Source of the DNA: DSFT01 sp032249175
GTDB lineage: Bacteria > Hydrothermota > Hydrothermia > LBFQ01 > DSFT01
Assembly (NCBI GenBank): GCA_032249175.1
Contig: JAVVGK010000012.1
Coordinates: forward strand, 1 to 23,936
Direction of reading: 5' to 3'
DNA: 23,936 nt
A program made the translations under genes and the position numbers. Shown here in pieces: positions 8,865 to 15,874 of the stretch. The notes below the pieces were generated by a model. It saw only the letters and a list, made by a program, of their open reading frames with translations. It searched no databases and had not been told where the DNA came from. Position 1 is the stretch's first letter. Each line of letters starts with the position of its first letter.

Positions 8865-9472
8865 TTAACTTATTTATTTGTCAGATATTAAATTATTCTT
8901 TTGTTTTTTCAAAGCAGATAAAACCTGATATTATAAAAGCAACATATAATTTTCAAACAAATAAGCTTTCATCTGAAAGTGAAGTGAATGAATTATTCTC
9001 AAAAATTCAAGACGCTATTAAAAAGCTAAATTATTATTATGATATAAATGATAGTAGGATCGTTCCATTATATATGATTGAGGGAAGCTCGGAAAAAAAA
9101 GTTATTTCAGGATATATTGGTTATTGGACAATAGAATTTAAATTAAAAAATGAAAATGAAATTAAAAAACTTGAAGATTATTTTAAGAAGAATTTTGAAA
9201 AATTCAACATTTCCTTTGAATTAAAAGGAACGGAAATGTCAGTTTCAGATACGCTCATTATAAAAGAAAAATTAAATTATATAAAAGAAGTTTTAGAGCA
9301 GGTAAGACAGCAAGCAAAAACGATAAATAATTCTTGCTCTATTGAAAAACTAGAATTTCAAGATACTCAACCAACAATAGATTTGCCACAAGTATCTCAA
9401 CAAAGAAATTCAATAAGTTTTGTTGTTTATATTACTTTAAATTGTAATGATAAAGTACAAAACGGAAAGTAA
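8861..9472 (+). CDS. Probable exported SIMPL/DUF541-like protein
   Basis: The 203-residue protein has a hydrophobic N terminus resembling a signal peptide (about residues 1-17). The body fits the SIMPL (DUF541) pattern weakly: a YIGYWTIEFKL strand, a segment aligning with the part that separates two strands (KLEDYFKKNFEKFNISFEL), then an amphipathic helix KEKLNYIKEVLEQVRQQAK and a closing strand pair. SIMPL proteins are periplasmic and of mostly unknown role. The family call is inference from pattern; the secretion call is also modest. It overlaps its upstream neighbour by four bases and its downstream neighbour by 26. Confidence 0.55.
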   Translation: MINLFICQILNYSFVFSKQIKPDIIKATYNFQTNKLSSESEVNELFSKIQDAIKKLNYYYDINDSRIVPLYMIEGSSEKKVISGYIGYWTIEFKLKNENEIKKLEDYFKKNFEKFNISFELKGTEMSVSDTLIIKEKLNYIKEVLEQVRQQAKTINNSCSIEKLEFQDTQPTIDLPQVSQQRNSISFVVYITLNCNDKVQNGK

Positions 9473-10007
9473 TTTAATAGTATGGAAGTTGGATTTGCCT
9501 GTTTATGTTTTAGAAGGAACAATTATAGATATTGAAACTGATGGTAGTAATGAAATTATTGTTTTTGGTTATATTAGTGAAAATTCGCTTGTCTCAGTTT
9601 TAAGAACAATTCAAACAGATTACAATTTATTTTTAAGGCAAATTTATAAAAAGTTAAAAATTTTAAGAAAACCATTTTATGGATATAACACTGATTTTGA
9701 GAAAAAATTTCTTGGTTATAATGATATTTGGATTGATTTAATGAGTATTCACAAACGACTATCAAAAATGAATAATGTCAAATTTCCGAAATTAAAAGAA
9801 GTATCACCTGCTGCTTATTTGAATTATTACAATTTATCAAATCTTGATATTTCAAATAAAGAAGTTCCAAACTATTGGAAAAATTATATTTTAAGTAAAG
9901 ATGAATCAATTTTAGAAGCCATTATTAGGCATAATGTAATAGATTTATTGTCAGAATTAAACTTATTGTTAGCAAATAAGTTTTTGTCTTGGGAATTAAA
10001 ATTGTAA
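9447..10007 (+). CDS. YprB-like 3'-5' exonuclease, RNase H fold
   Basis: The 186-residue protein carries DEDD-type exonuclease signs: D28-x-E30 in the IIDIETDG strand, a second block GYNTDFE with N81 and D83, and a C-terminal RHNVIDLLSEL with H162 and D166. The spacing and the wording of the blocks fit the YprB/RNase_H_2 family of predicted metal-dependent nucleases. The substrate is unknown. The ATG at 9447 lies inside the previous gene and has no clear ribosome-binding site, so a later start (for instance TTG at 9489) cannot be excluded. The tRNA-Ser gene begins seven bases after the stop. Confidence 0.75.
   Translation: MIKYKTESNLIVWKLDLPVYVLEGTIIDIETDGSNEIIVFGYISENSLVSVLRTIQTDYNLFLRQIYKKLKILRKPFYGYNTDFEKKFLGYNDIWIDLMSIHKRLSKMNNVKFPKLKEVSPAAYLNYYNLSNLDISNKEVPNYWKNYILSKDESILEAIIRHNVIDLLSELNLLLANKFLSWELKL
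9997..10002 (+). promoter_or_regulatory. Possible -10 box for tRNA-Ser
   Basis: TAAAAT lies 12 bases before the mature 5' end of the tRNA, within the end of the exonuclease gene. The flanks do not match the full 12-base element, so this is only a weak candidate. The tRNA may simply be processed from the upstream transcript. Confidence 0.3.
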
Positions 10008-10014
10008 GGCTTTT

Positions 10015-10101
10015 GGTGGGGTGCCTGAGCGGACGAAAGGGGCTGATTCGAAATCAGCTTTCCCCGAAAGGGGAACGTGGGTTCAAATCCCACCCCCACC
10101 G
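10015..10101 (+). tRNA. tRNA-Ser (anticodon CGA)
   Basis: A full cloverleaf can be drawn. The acceptor stem GGTGGGG (10015-10021) pairs with CCCCACC (10094-10100), followed by discriminator G at 10101. The D stem is CCT/AGG. The anticodon stem is GCTGA/TCAGC with loop TTCGAAA, giving anticodon CGA at 10049-10051. A long variable arm, TTCCCC/GGGGAA with a GAAA loop, is typical of serine tRNAs. The T arm is GTGGG-TTCAAAT-CCCAC. The CCA end is not encoded. It reads UCG codons, which are rare in this AT-rich DNA. An ATG starts five bases after the tRNA end. Confidence 0.97.
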
Positions 10102-10106
10102 CATTT

Positions 10107-11000
10107 ATGTTATTTATTATAATTTCACAAAAATTAAATGTTGCTTTTGTTGATATTGAGAAAATAAAAAATAATTACTATGACTATAAGGATGCCTTAA
10201 ATCAATTAAGACAATTTCAAATAGAAAAAGAAAAATCACTTGATAGTTTAAAGAAACAAATTGACAGCTTAAAGAACTTTTTTTCAGAGCAAAGAAGTTT
10301 TTTAACGGAAGAAGCAATATATGAAATTCAAAAGAAAATTGAGCAAAAGGAAAATGAATATCAAGTTTTAGCGAAAAATATATATGAGCAAATTAGTCAA
10401 AAATATCAGCAAATTGTTCAGCCATATATTAATAAAATTTATTTAGTTATTGATAGTATTGCTAAAAGAAATAACTACGATATTGTTTTGAATAAGAATA
10501 AGGATTTAATTTTATATTTTAGCTCTAATGTTGATATTACTGATGTAGTTTTGACTGAACTTAATAAAGGTTATAGCTCAATTATTGGTCCATCAATTAA
10601 GTACATAGGTATATTCTCTTTTAAGCTGAATACAAAAACTTCAAAATTAAAAGATATTTCTGATAAAATGGCAAGTATAATGGAGCAAGAAATTCGTAAA
10701 ATTCAGGGAATAACAATTGTTTCAACAGAGCAAACATCAAATATATATAATAAGGATAATCCTACACTTGAAGGGATATTAAAAGCTGTTCAAATTCTAA
10801 AACTTGATGCTTTTATTTGGGGAGAATTAGATATAAAGGAAAATGTTTTATATTTTAAATTTTCAATATATGATAAGGATGGCAAAGAAATTTATTCAAG
10901 AAGTTCCCAAAGTTCAGATAAGGAAGAAGAATGGTCTAAAATTGTAAGTGCTTATACAAAGGACATTATAAATAAATATAAAGAAACACTAAAAAAATGA
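10107..11000 (+). CDS. OmpH/Skp-domain periplasmic protein with extra C-terminal domain
   Basis: OmpH/Skp proteins are periplasmic chaperones for outer-membrane proteins. Residues about 1-17 form a short hydrophobic leader, then NVAFVDIEKI starts the OmpH domain. A long coiled coil runs roughly from 25 to 115, and NVDITDVVLTELNKG closes the domain near 150-165, as is typical. The remaining 130 residues (KYIGIFSFKLNT onward, with LKLDAFIWGELDI) look like a second alpha/beta domain reminiscent of CsgG/TolB-N-type periplasmic domains; that likeness is tentative. Most OmpH proteins stop near 170-200 residues, so 297 is unusual. I reject an in-frame ATG at 10077 because it lies inside the tRNA. 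There is no ribosome-binding site. Confidence 0.85.
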   Translation: MLFIIISQKLNVAFVDIEKIKNNYYDYKDALNQLRQFQIEKEKSLDSLKKQIDSLKNFFSEQRSFLTEEAIYEIQKKIEQKENEYQVLAKNIYEQISQKYQQIVQPYINKIYLVIDSIAKRNNYDIVLNKNKDLILYFSSNVDITDVVLTELNKGYSSIIGPSIKYIGIFSFKLNTKTSKLKDISDKMASIMEQEIRKIQGITIVSTEQTSNIYNKDNPTLEGILKAVQILKLDAFIWGELDIKENVLYFKFSIYDKDGKEIYSRSSQSSDKEEEWSKIVSAYTKDIINKYKETLKK

Positions 11001-11329
11001 AAAAACTTTTAATAATTCCTATCTTTTCTTATTTGTTAGCAATTTGGGTTATTATTTCTATTGAAAAGCATGAAGTTTGCTCATTTTACTTAATTTTTCC
11101 TATTTTAATTGTTTTTGTTTTTTCATATCTCAATGAATGGGTTCTAAATAAAGTTAAATTGAAGTTTGAAAAGTTTTCATTAGCACTTTGGAGTGTTTCA
11201 AATTTAAGCTTATTATATACTGCTGGTAGTGTTTTATTTACTCTTCTTGGAGGAAATTATTTAATTTCAATAATTTTATTGATATTTGGAATTTACGATA
11301 ATTATAAATCTTTGAAAATTTTAGAGTGA
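10997..11329 (+). CDS. Small integral membrane protein, unknown
   Basis: The 110-residue protein has three to four hydrophobic segments (about 3-22, 29-45, 62-82 and 85-100) with basic residues near the ends, consistent with an inner-membrane protein. I recognise no family motif. The ATG overlaps the stop of the OmpH-like gene as ATGA, so the two are probably translated together. It stands immediately before rpmH, but it is not RNase P protein: it is hydrophobic and lacks the basic RNR region. Confidence 0.7.
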   Translation: MKKLLIIPIFSYLLAIWVIISIEKHEVCSFYLIFPILIVFVFSYLNEWVLNKVKLKFEKFSLALWSVSNLSLLYTAGSVLFTLLGGNYLISIILLIFGIYDNYKSLKILE

Positions 11330-11347
11330 TTATGCTTTTCTACCCTA

Positions 11348-11359
11348 CTTTAAAATTTC
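11348..11359 (+). promoter_or_regulatory. CTTTAAAATTTC promoter element of rpmH
   Basis: Copy of the 12-base element in the 36-base gap before rpmH. TAAAAT is at 11351-11356, and the ATG follows seven bases after the TTT. That it drives a ribosomal protein gene argues for a housekeeping promoter. Confidence 0.7.
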
Positions 11360-11365
11360 AAACTT

Positions 11366-11500
11366 ATGAAAAGAACTTACCAACCATCAAGAATTAAAAG
11401 AAAAAGAACCCATGGATTTAGAGCAAGAATGAAAACAAAAGCAGGAAGAAGAGTTTTAAAAAGAAGAAGGAAGAAAGGAAGAAAAAAATTAACTGTTTAG
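11366..11500 (+). CDS. rpmH: 50S ribosomal protein L34
   Basis: The 44-residue, highly basic protein begins MKRTYQPSRIKRKRTHGF and continues with RMKTKAGRRVLKRRRKKGR, an unmistakable L34. It is part of the large ribosomal subunit. Length is normal. The ATG follows the promoter element directly, with no Shine-Dalgarno site. It heads the conserved rpmH-(rnpA)-yidD-yidC-jag-mnmE cluster, but rnpA is missing: yidD starts five bases after the stop. Confidence 0.98.
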   Translation: MKRTYQPSRIKRKRTHGFRARMKTKAGRRVLKRRRKKGRKKLTV

Positions 11501-11505
11501 TTTTA

Positions 11506-11712
11506 ATGAAGAATATAATTATAGGTTTTATTAAGTTTTATAAGGTTCTTTTATCTCCAATTTTACCAAGCAGTTGTAAATTTTATCCAACATGCTCAGA
11601 TTATATGATATTATCAATTGAGAAATATGGAGTTTTAAAAGGTTTATTAAAAGGCATTTGGAGAATTATAAGGTGTAATCCAATATCAAAAGGAGGTATT
11701 GATTATCCATGA
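11506..11712 (+). CDS. yidD: Membrane protein insertion efficiency factor YidD
   Basis: The 68-residue protein shows the family signature almost whole: YKVLLSPILPSSCKFYPTCSDYM, then a basic GIWRIIRCNPISKGGIDYP end. Three conserved cysteines are present. YidD is a small membrane-associated protein that assists YidC-dependent insertion. The start at 11506 is five bases after rpmH; the stop overlaps the yidC ATG as ATGA. Its placement next to yidC is the canonical arrangement. Confidence 0.96.
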   Translation: MKNIIIGFIKFYKVLLSPILPSSCKFYPTCSDYMILSIEKYGVLKGLLKGIWRIIRCNPISKGGIDYP

Positions 11713-13055
11713 ATAGATTTATTCTTTATTTTATAATAGCATTTACAATTTTTTTCCTTTGGACATTTTTATTTCCACCAAAACCAACAAATATAAAAAA
11801 TCAATCAAACTTGAAAATTGAAGTTCCAACATCAGATAGTTTAATATCTTATGAAAATGATTTATTTAAAGTTGAAATATCCAAAAAAGGAGCATTTATA
11901 AAAAGCTTTTATATTAAGAAATATAAAAGTGAGCTTCTTGGCAATTATCCAATTTTCATTTTTAAGAATTTAAAGGATAAAAATTTTGATTATGAGATTT
12001 TACAAAATAAAGTCGTGCTTAAAAGTGAAAATGATAGTGTTATTTATGAATTCAAAAATAATTATATAATAAATGTTATATCAAGTGATAGTGAAATTAT
12101 TTCATATGGTATAAATCCAAACCTTGAAGATAGCTATGAAAAACGATATTCAAATTTCATTTATTATGACCAAAAATGGCATAAAATTACAGAAGATAAG
12201 TTAATAACTCCATTTAATGTTGATTATGCGAATTTCATCGGCTCAAAGACACACTATTTCTCATTTATTATTTTAAATGAAACGAAAAATAATAAAGCAT
12301 TTTTGTATGATAATAGAATTATATTTGAAGGAAAAATAAATTCTAATTTTAAATTCTATTTAGGACCAATTGACCCTCAAATTCTAAAATCCATAGACAA
12401 AAGACTTGAGCCAATTTACGATTGGGGATTTTTCTTATTTGCCCCATTTAGTCAAATTATCTTTTATTCTTTTAGAGGACTTTATTCTCTTGTTCATAAT
12501 TATGGATTTGTGATTATATTATTTTCGTTAATAATAAAAATTATCTTCTCACCTCTAACTTATCAATCATATATTGCTATGAGAAAATTATCAAAAATTC
12601 AACCAAAAATCCAAAAATTACAAGTAATATACAAAGATGACCCTGAAAAACTCCAAAAAGAAATTTTAAGAATTTATCAAGAAGAGAACGTTAATCCACT
12701 TAGTGGGTGTTTGCCTCTAATTATTCAGTTACCTATATTCTTTGCTTTATATCAAGTTCTTATAACTTCAATTGATTTTAAGAATGCTCCATTTATTCTT
12801 TGGATTAAAGACTTATCATCAAAAGACCCTTACTTTATCCTTCCTATTTTAATGACATTAATTAGCTTAATAAATTCAATTATTCAACCATCAGCTGATA
12901 AAAATTCAAAAATGATAGGCATAATAATGTCATTAGTTTTTCTATTGATATTTTTAACATTTCCAGCAGGACTTGTTCTTTATTGGTTAAGTTATAGTCT
13001 TTTCAGCATTTTGGAACAGCTGATATTTAAAAAGTTTTTATTAAAAGGAGGTTAA
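11709..13055 (+). CDS. yidC: Membrane protein insertase YidC
   Basis: Inserts and folds inner-membrane proteins, alone or with SecYEG. The 448-residue protein has an N-terminal membrane helix (about 3-20), a periplasmic beta domain to about residue 235 (Gram-negative type), and the conserved 60KD_IMP core: a helix with FSLIIKIIFSPLTYQSY, the charged hairpin MRKLSKIQPKIQKLQ, the NPLSGCLPLIIQLPIFFALY segment and two final helices ending in FPAGLVLYWLSYSLFSI. It is shorter than the roughly 550 of E. coli because the periplasmic domain is compact. AGGAGG lies about 13 bases before the ATG. Confidence 0.97.
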   Translation: MNRFILYFIIAFTIFFLWTFLFPPKPTNIKNQSNLKIEVPTSDSLISYENDLFKVEISKKGAFIKSFYIKKYKSELLGNYPIFIFKNLKDKNFDYEILQNKVVLKSENDSVIYEFKNNYIINVISSDSEIISYGINPNLEDSYEKRYSNFIYYDQKWHKITEDKLITPFNVDYANFIGSKTHYFSFIILNETKNNKAFLYDNRIIFEGKINSNFKFYLGPIDPQILKSIDKRLEPIYDWGFFLFAPFSQIIFYSFRGLYSLVHNYGFVIILFSLIIKIIFSPLTYQSYIAMRKLSKIQPKIQKLQVIYKDDPEKLQKEILRIYQEENVNPLSGCLPLIIQLPIFFALYQVLITSIDFKNAPFILWIKDLSSKDPYFILPILMTLISLINSIIQPSADKNSKMIGIIMSLVFLLIFLTFPAGLVLYWLSYSLFSILEQLIFKKFLLKGG

Positions 13056-13059
13056 AAAT

Positions 13060-13656
13060 ATGGAGTTTGTAGATGAAAGTGATATAACGATTGAAAAAGC
13101 TATAAAAAAAGCTCTAAATAAGCTTCAAATAGATATAAATTCTGCTAAATATGTAATTATAAAAAAAGATCCAATTGTAGTTAGAGTTTATAAGAGGACG
13201 GAGGAAATTGAAAAAATTGAAAATTTCATAAAAGAATTATTTCAAAAACTTGGAACAAAAGGTAAATTTCAGATTATACCACAAGATAAAAACACAATTT
13301 ACATAAATATAAAAACTAAAAATTTAGATAGTGTTTTAATAGGAAAGGATGGAAAGGTTCTTGAAGAGCTAAATTATTTGCTTAATTTAATGCTTAAAAA
13401 TTTATTGCCCAAAAACCTTAAATTTATTTTTGATATAAATAGTTATAGAAAGAAAAGAGAAGAATACATTGTAAATAAGGCAATCGCAACAGCAAAATTA
13501 GCAATTGAAAATAAGCTTGAATATACCTTAGACCCACTTAAAGGTTATGAGAGAAAATTAGTTATTGAAGCATTAAAAAATATAAAAGGGATAAGAATTG
13601 AAAAAGTTGGAAGAGGTAAAAAGACAAAGTTAGTTATCGTTCCGGATGTTAAATGA
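13060..13656 (+). CDS. jag: Jag/KhpB RNA-binding protein
   Basis: Typical neighbour of yidC. The 198-residue protein has a Jag N-terminal domain (about 1-50), a KH domain with the GKDG loop near residue 92, and an R3H domain at the C terminus. In the R3H motif the segment reads YERKLVIEAL, so the arginine is present but the usual histidine four residues on is replaced by isoleucine. In other bacteria this protein binds RNA together with KhpA and affects cell-wall growth; what it binds here is unknown. An AAAAGGAGG site precedes the ATG, four bases after yidC. Confidence 0.92.
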   Translation: MEFVDESDITIEKAIKKALNKLQIDINSAKYVIIKKDPIVVRVYKRTEEIEKIENFIKELFQKLGTKGKFQIIPQDKNTIYINIKTKNLDSVLIGKDGKVLEELNYLLNLMLKNLLPKNLKFIFDINSYRKKREEYIVNKAIATAKLAIENKLEYTLDPLKGYERKLVIEALKNIKGIRIEKVGRGKKTKLVIVPDVK

Positions 13657-14959
13657 TACAATTGTTTCAATTAGTAGTGGATATGGAATTTCTGCTATTA
13701 GCGTAATAAGAATTAGTGGTAATTTAGTAAATGAAATTATAAAAAAAATTTTTAAAAAAGAATTAAAAGAGAGATATGCCCATTATTTAAAGTTGTTCAA
13801 TAGCGAAGGAAAAGTTATTGATGATGTTATTGCTATTTACTATAAAGCACCAAGAAGTTATACAGGTGAAGATATGCTTGAGATATTTTCTCATGGAGGA
13901 ATTATTATTCCAAAGATGATTGTTAGAGAAATTATAAAAATTGGAGCAAGACAAGCAGAGCCAGGAGAATTTACAAAAAGGGCATTCTTAAATGGAAAAA
14001 TGGATTTAATTCAATCAAGGACAATAAATGAAATTATAAATGCTAAAAATGAATTTGCCATTTTTCCATTAAGAGAAAGAATTGAAGGAAAACTATCAAA
14101 GAAAATAGAAAACTTAAAAGAGCATTTATTGGATTTGTTAAAGGAAATTGAAGCAAGAATAGATTTTGAAGAAGATGTTCCTGAAATTTCAAAAGAAGAA
14201 GTTTTTGAAAGAATTATTAATATATTGAAAATTTTTGAAGATTTAATAAATAATTCTGCAAGTATGGAAAAAATTAGTGATGGAATAAGTGTAGTTATTA
14301 TTGGAAAAGCTAATGTTGGAAAATCATCTATATTTAATAAGCTTCTCGGATATGAAAGAGCAATTGTTTCTGATATTCCCGGAACAACAAGAGATTATAT
14401 ATCTGAATATATAAACATAAATGGAGTTTTATTTAAAGTTATTGATACTGCGGGAATTAGAGAAGCTATTGATTTAATAGAAAAAATTGGTATTGAAAGA
14501 AGCTTAAATTTAAGTAAATTTTCAGATATTGTTGTGTTTGTTCTTTCTGCTGAAAATATAGAAGAATTTGAAATAGAATTATTAAATAAAGTTCCAAAAG
14601 ATAAGTTAATTTTAGTTGTTAATAAATGTGAAATTTCAAGACCTATAATTGAAAATTATAATCCAATTTATGTTTCTGTGAAAGCGAATATTGGTTTTGA
14701 AGAATTAAAAGAAGCTTTATATAATAAGGCAATAAGTGAAATTTCAGCGGATTATTATTTTTCAAAAAGTGAATTTGAGCTTTTACAATATGCTTATGAT
14801 AGAATAAAAGAAACATTAAGTTTAAAATATGAGCCTTTGGATATTATATCACATCAAATAAGAATAGCAGTAAATTCAATATCAAGATTACTTGGAATTG
14901 AAGACTTACCTGAAGAAATTTTAAATAGAGTTTTTAGGGATTTTTGTATAGGTAAGTGA
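13646..14959 (+). CDS. mnmE: tRNA modification GTPase MnmE
   Basis: With MnmG, MnmE makes the 5-carboxymethylaminomethyl modification on U34 of certain tRNAs. The 437-residue protein shows the N-terminal folate-binding domain (SGYGISAISVIRISG, near 8-22; YTGEDMLEIFSHGG; ARQAEPGEFTKRAFLNGK), an inserted G domain with GKANVGKS near 221-228, DIPGTTRD and DTAG, NKCE, and the family-specific C terminus FCIGK, whose Cys is conserved. Length is normal to slightly short. It overlaps jag by 11 bases. Its 3' end overlaps the convergent HD-domain gene by 26 bases. Confidence 0.97.
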   Translation: MLNDTIVSISSGYGISAISVIRISGNLVNEIIKKIFKKELKERYAHYLKLFNSEGKVIDDVIAIYYKAPRSYTGEDMLEIFSHGGIIIPKMIVREIIKIGARQAEPGEFTKRAFLNGKMDLIQSRTINEIINAKNEFAIFPLRERIEGKLSKKIENLKEHLLDLLKEIEARIDFEEDVPEISKEEVFERIINILKIFEDLINNSASMEKISDGISVVIIGKANVGKSSIFNKLLGYERAIVSDIPGTTRDYISEYININGVLFKVIDTAGIREAIDLIEKIGIERSLNLSKFSDIVVFVLSAENIEEFEIELLNKVPKDKLILVVNKCEISRPIIENYNPIYVSVKANIGFEELKEALYNKAISEISADYYFSKSEFELLQYAYDRIKETLSLKYEPLDIISHQIRIAVNSISRLLGIEDLPEEILNRVFRDFCIGK

Positions 14960-15470
14960 AAATTTCTTTAATAATTTCTTCCTTTTCAATTTCACTTAAA
15001 TTTTCATTATTCTTAAAAAACTCTTCTAATTTATAAATTTTTGCTTGAATTAAAAGCTCTAATTTATCACAAGCCCTTACAATAATTGATTCTCTACTTT
15101 TGCCTTCCATAAATTCCTCATAAATTTCTTTTAGTTCTTCTAAATTTAATCCATTTAATAAATCAAAAACTGCTTTCTTTTCAGCATTATCAACATTATT
15201 AAATCCTAAATACTTTTTTGCTACAAGATGAATATCTCCAATTCTTGCTTCACCAAGCTCATGAATTATTGCCATAATTAAAATTTTTTTCAAATCTACA
15301 TTTTCACCTCTTTTTAATAATAATAGTCCAACAATTAAACTTAAAAACACTACTAAAAAACTATGCTCTGCTACACTTTCAGGAAATTTTATCCCATAAT
15401 AAGTCCAGCCCAATCTTGGAATGAACTTTAATCGCTCAACTTCTTGAATTAGATTTATAATTTCTTTCAT
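14934..15470 (-). CDS. HD-domain hydrolase, YfbR/HDDC2-like
   Basis: The 178-residue protein belongs to the HD_3 type of HD phosphohydrolases, whose known members act as 5'-deoxynucleotidases. Seen: the VAEHSF motif (H36), a second metal motif IHELGEARIGDI (residues 69-80) and a later Asp in ACDKLELL. At the motif that names the family the sequence is H70-E71 rather than His-Asp, which may alter metal binding. I chose the ATG at 15470; a TTG two codons upstream (15476) is possible. It overlaps the sufU-like gene by about 35 bases on the same strand and the mnmE end on the other. Substrate is unknown. Confidence 0.85.
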   Translation of the reverse strand: MKEIINLIQEVERLKFIPRLGWTYYGIKFPESVAEHSFLVVFLSLIVGLLLLKRGENVDLKKILIMAIIHELGEARIGDIHLVAKKYLGFNNVDNAEKKAVFDLLNGLNLEELKEIYEEFMEGKSRESIIVRACDKLELLIQAKIYKLEEFFKNNENLSEIEKEEIIKEIFTYLYKNP

Positions 15471-15822
15471 ATTCAATTATCGCATTTTTTATCGTTTCAA
15501 TGCCAATTAAACAGCATTTCGTTCTAATTTTTAAAATCTCTTCACCAATCAATGCCTTCATATCATCAAGAGAAAATTTCTTTACCTCATCTATGCTTTT
15601 ATTTATAATACTATCAATTATCATTTCAATAACACCTTGACTTATAGTGCACAGTTTTCCATCATACCCAATATCTAAAATTTTATCCTTTTCAATTTTT
15701 AAAAATACTTCAATAAAATCGCCACAAAAACTATTGAAATTTTTTGAATAAGCATTAAAATCATTTAGTCTCTTTTTATAATTTGGAAATTCATATTTAT
15801 TTAAAATTATTTCAAGCAACAA
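15436..15822 (-). CDS. Fe-S cluster assembly scaffold, SufU/IscU-like
   Basis: NifU_N-type scaffold on which iron-sulfur clusters are built before transfer. In 128 residues the three ligand cysteines sit in the expected contexts: SFC33GD with Asp35, DGKLC58TIS and RTKC103C. An extra Cys104 follows. The N-terminal LNKYEFPNYKK aligns with the usual YKNPRN region. No ATG is available: the first codon is TTG at 15822, and a second TTG at 15819 fits the spacing from the promoter element better. No cysteine desulfurase or suf genes are near, so the partner must be elsewhere. Confidence 0.88.
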   Translation of the reverse strand: MLLEIILNKYEFPNYKKRLNDFNAYSKNFNSFCGDFIEVFLKIEKDKILDIGYDGKLCTISQGVIEMIIDSIINKSIDEVKKFSLDDMKALIGEEILKIRTKCCLIGIETIKNAIIEYERNYKSNSRS

Positions 15823-15823
15823 T

Positions 15824-15835
15824 AAAATTTTAAAG
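15824..15835 (-). promoter_or_regulatory. CTTTAAAATTTT promoter element of the sufU-HD unit
   Basis: Minus-strand copy of the 12-base element, with TAAAAT at 15832-15827. The first TTG codon is two bases beyond the TTT and the second TTG five bases beyond. Confidence 0.6.
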
Positions 15836-15839
15836 GATG

Positions 15840-15851
15840 CTTTAAAATTTT
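15840..15851 (+). promoter_or_regulatory. CTTTAAAATTTT promoter element of sprA
   Basis: Plus-strand copy with TAAAAT at 15843-15848. The candidate sprA start is 24 bases after the TTT, farther than for any other gene in the window. Confidence 0.6.
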
Positions 15852-15874
15852 AAATAGCAAGTCGTTAATTTTGT

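Larger units (their letters stand above)
15823..15852. repeat. Perfect inverted repeat formed by two divergent promoter elements
   Basis: TAAAATTTTAAAG at 15823-15835 and CTTTAAAATTTTA at 15840-15852 are exact reverse complements separated by GATG. Each arm is one copy of the 12-base element, pointing outward to the sufU-like gene and to sprA. The close back-to-back spacing means two polymerases could not occupy both at once. Confidence 0.8.

Noticed and set aside
9884..10099. Minus-strand frame beginning MGVGFEPTFPF across the tRNA
   Set aside because: This is the well-known artefact of translating a tRNA-Ser gene backwards, and it overlaps a real exonuclease gene.
10077..10106. In-frame ATG at 10077 that would lengthen the OmpH-like protein by ten residues
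   Set aside because: It lies within the T arm and acceptor stem of tRNA-Ser; the peptide is a translation of tRNA sequence. The ATG at 10107 fits the OmpH leader.
10997..11329. The small gene before rpmH as a possible displaced rnpA
   Set aside because: It is a hydrophobic membrane protein without the basic RNR region of RNase P protein.
15436..15476. Overlap of the HD and sufU-like genes as evidence of a frameshifted fusion
   Set aside because: Both proteins have complete, unrelated domains with normal ends, so ordinary same-strand overlap is the simpler reading.
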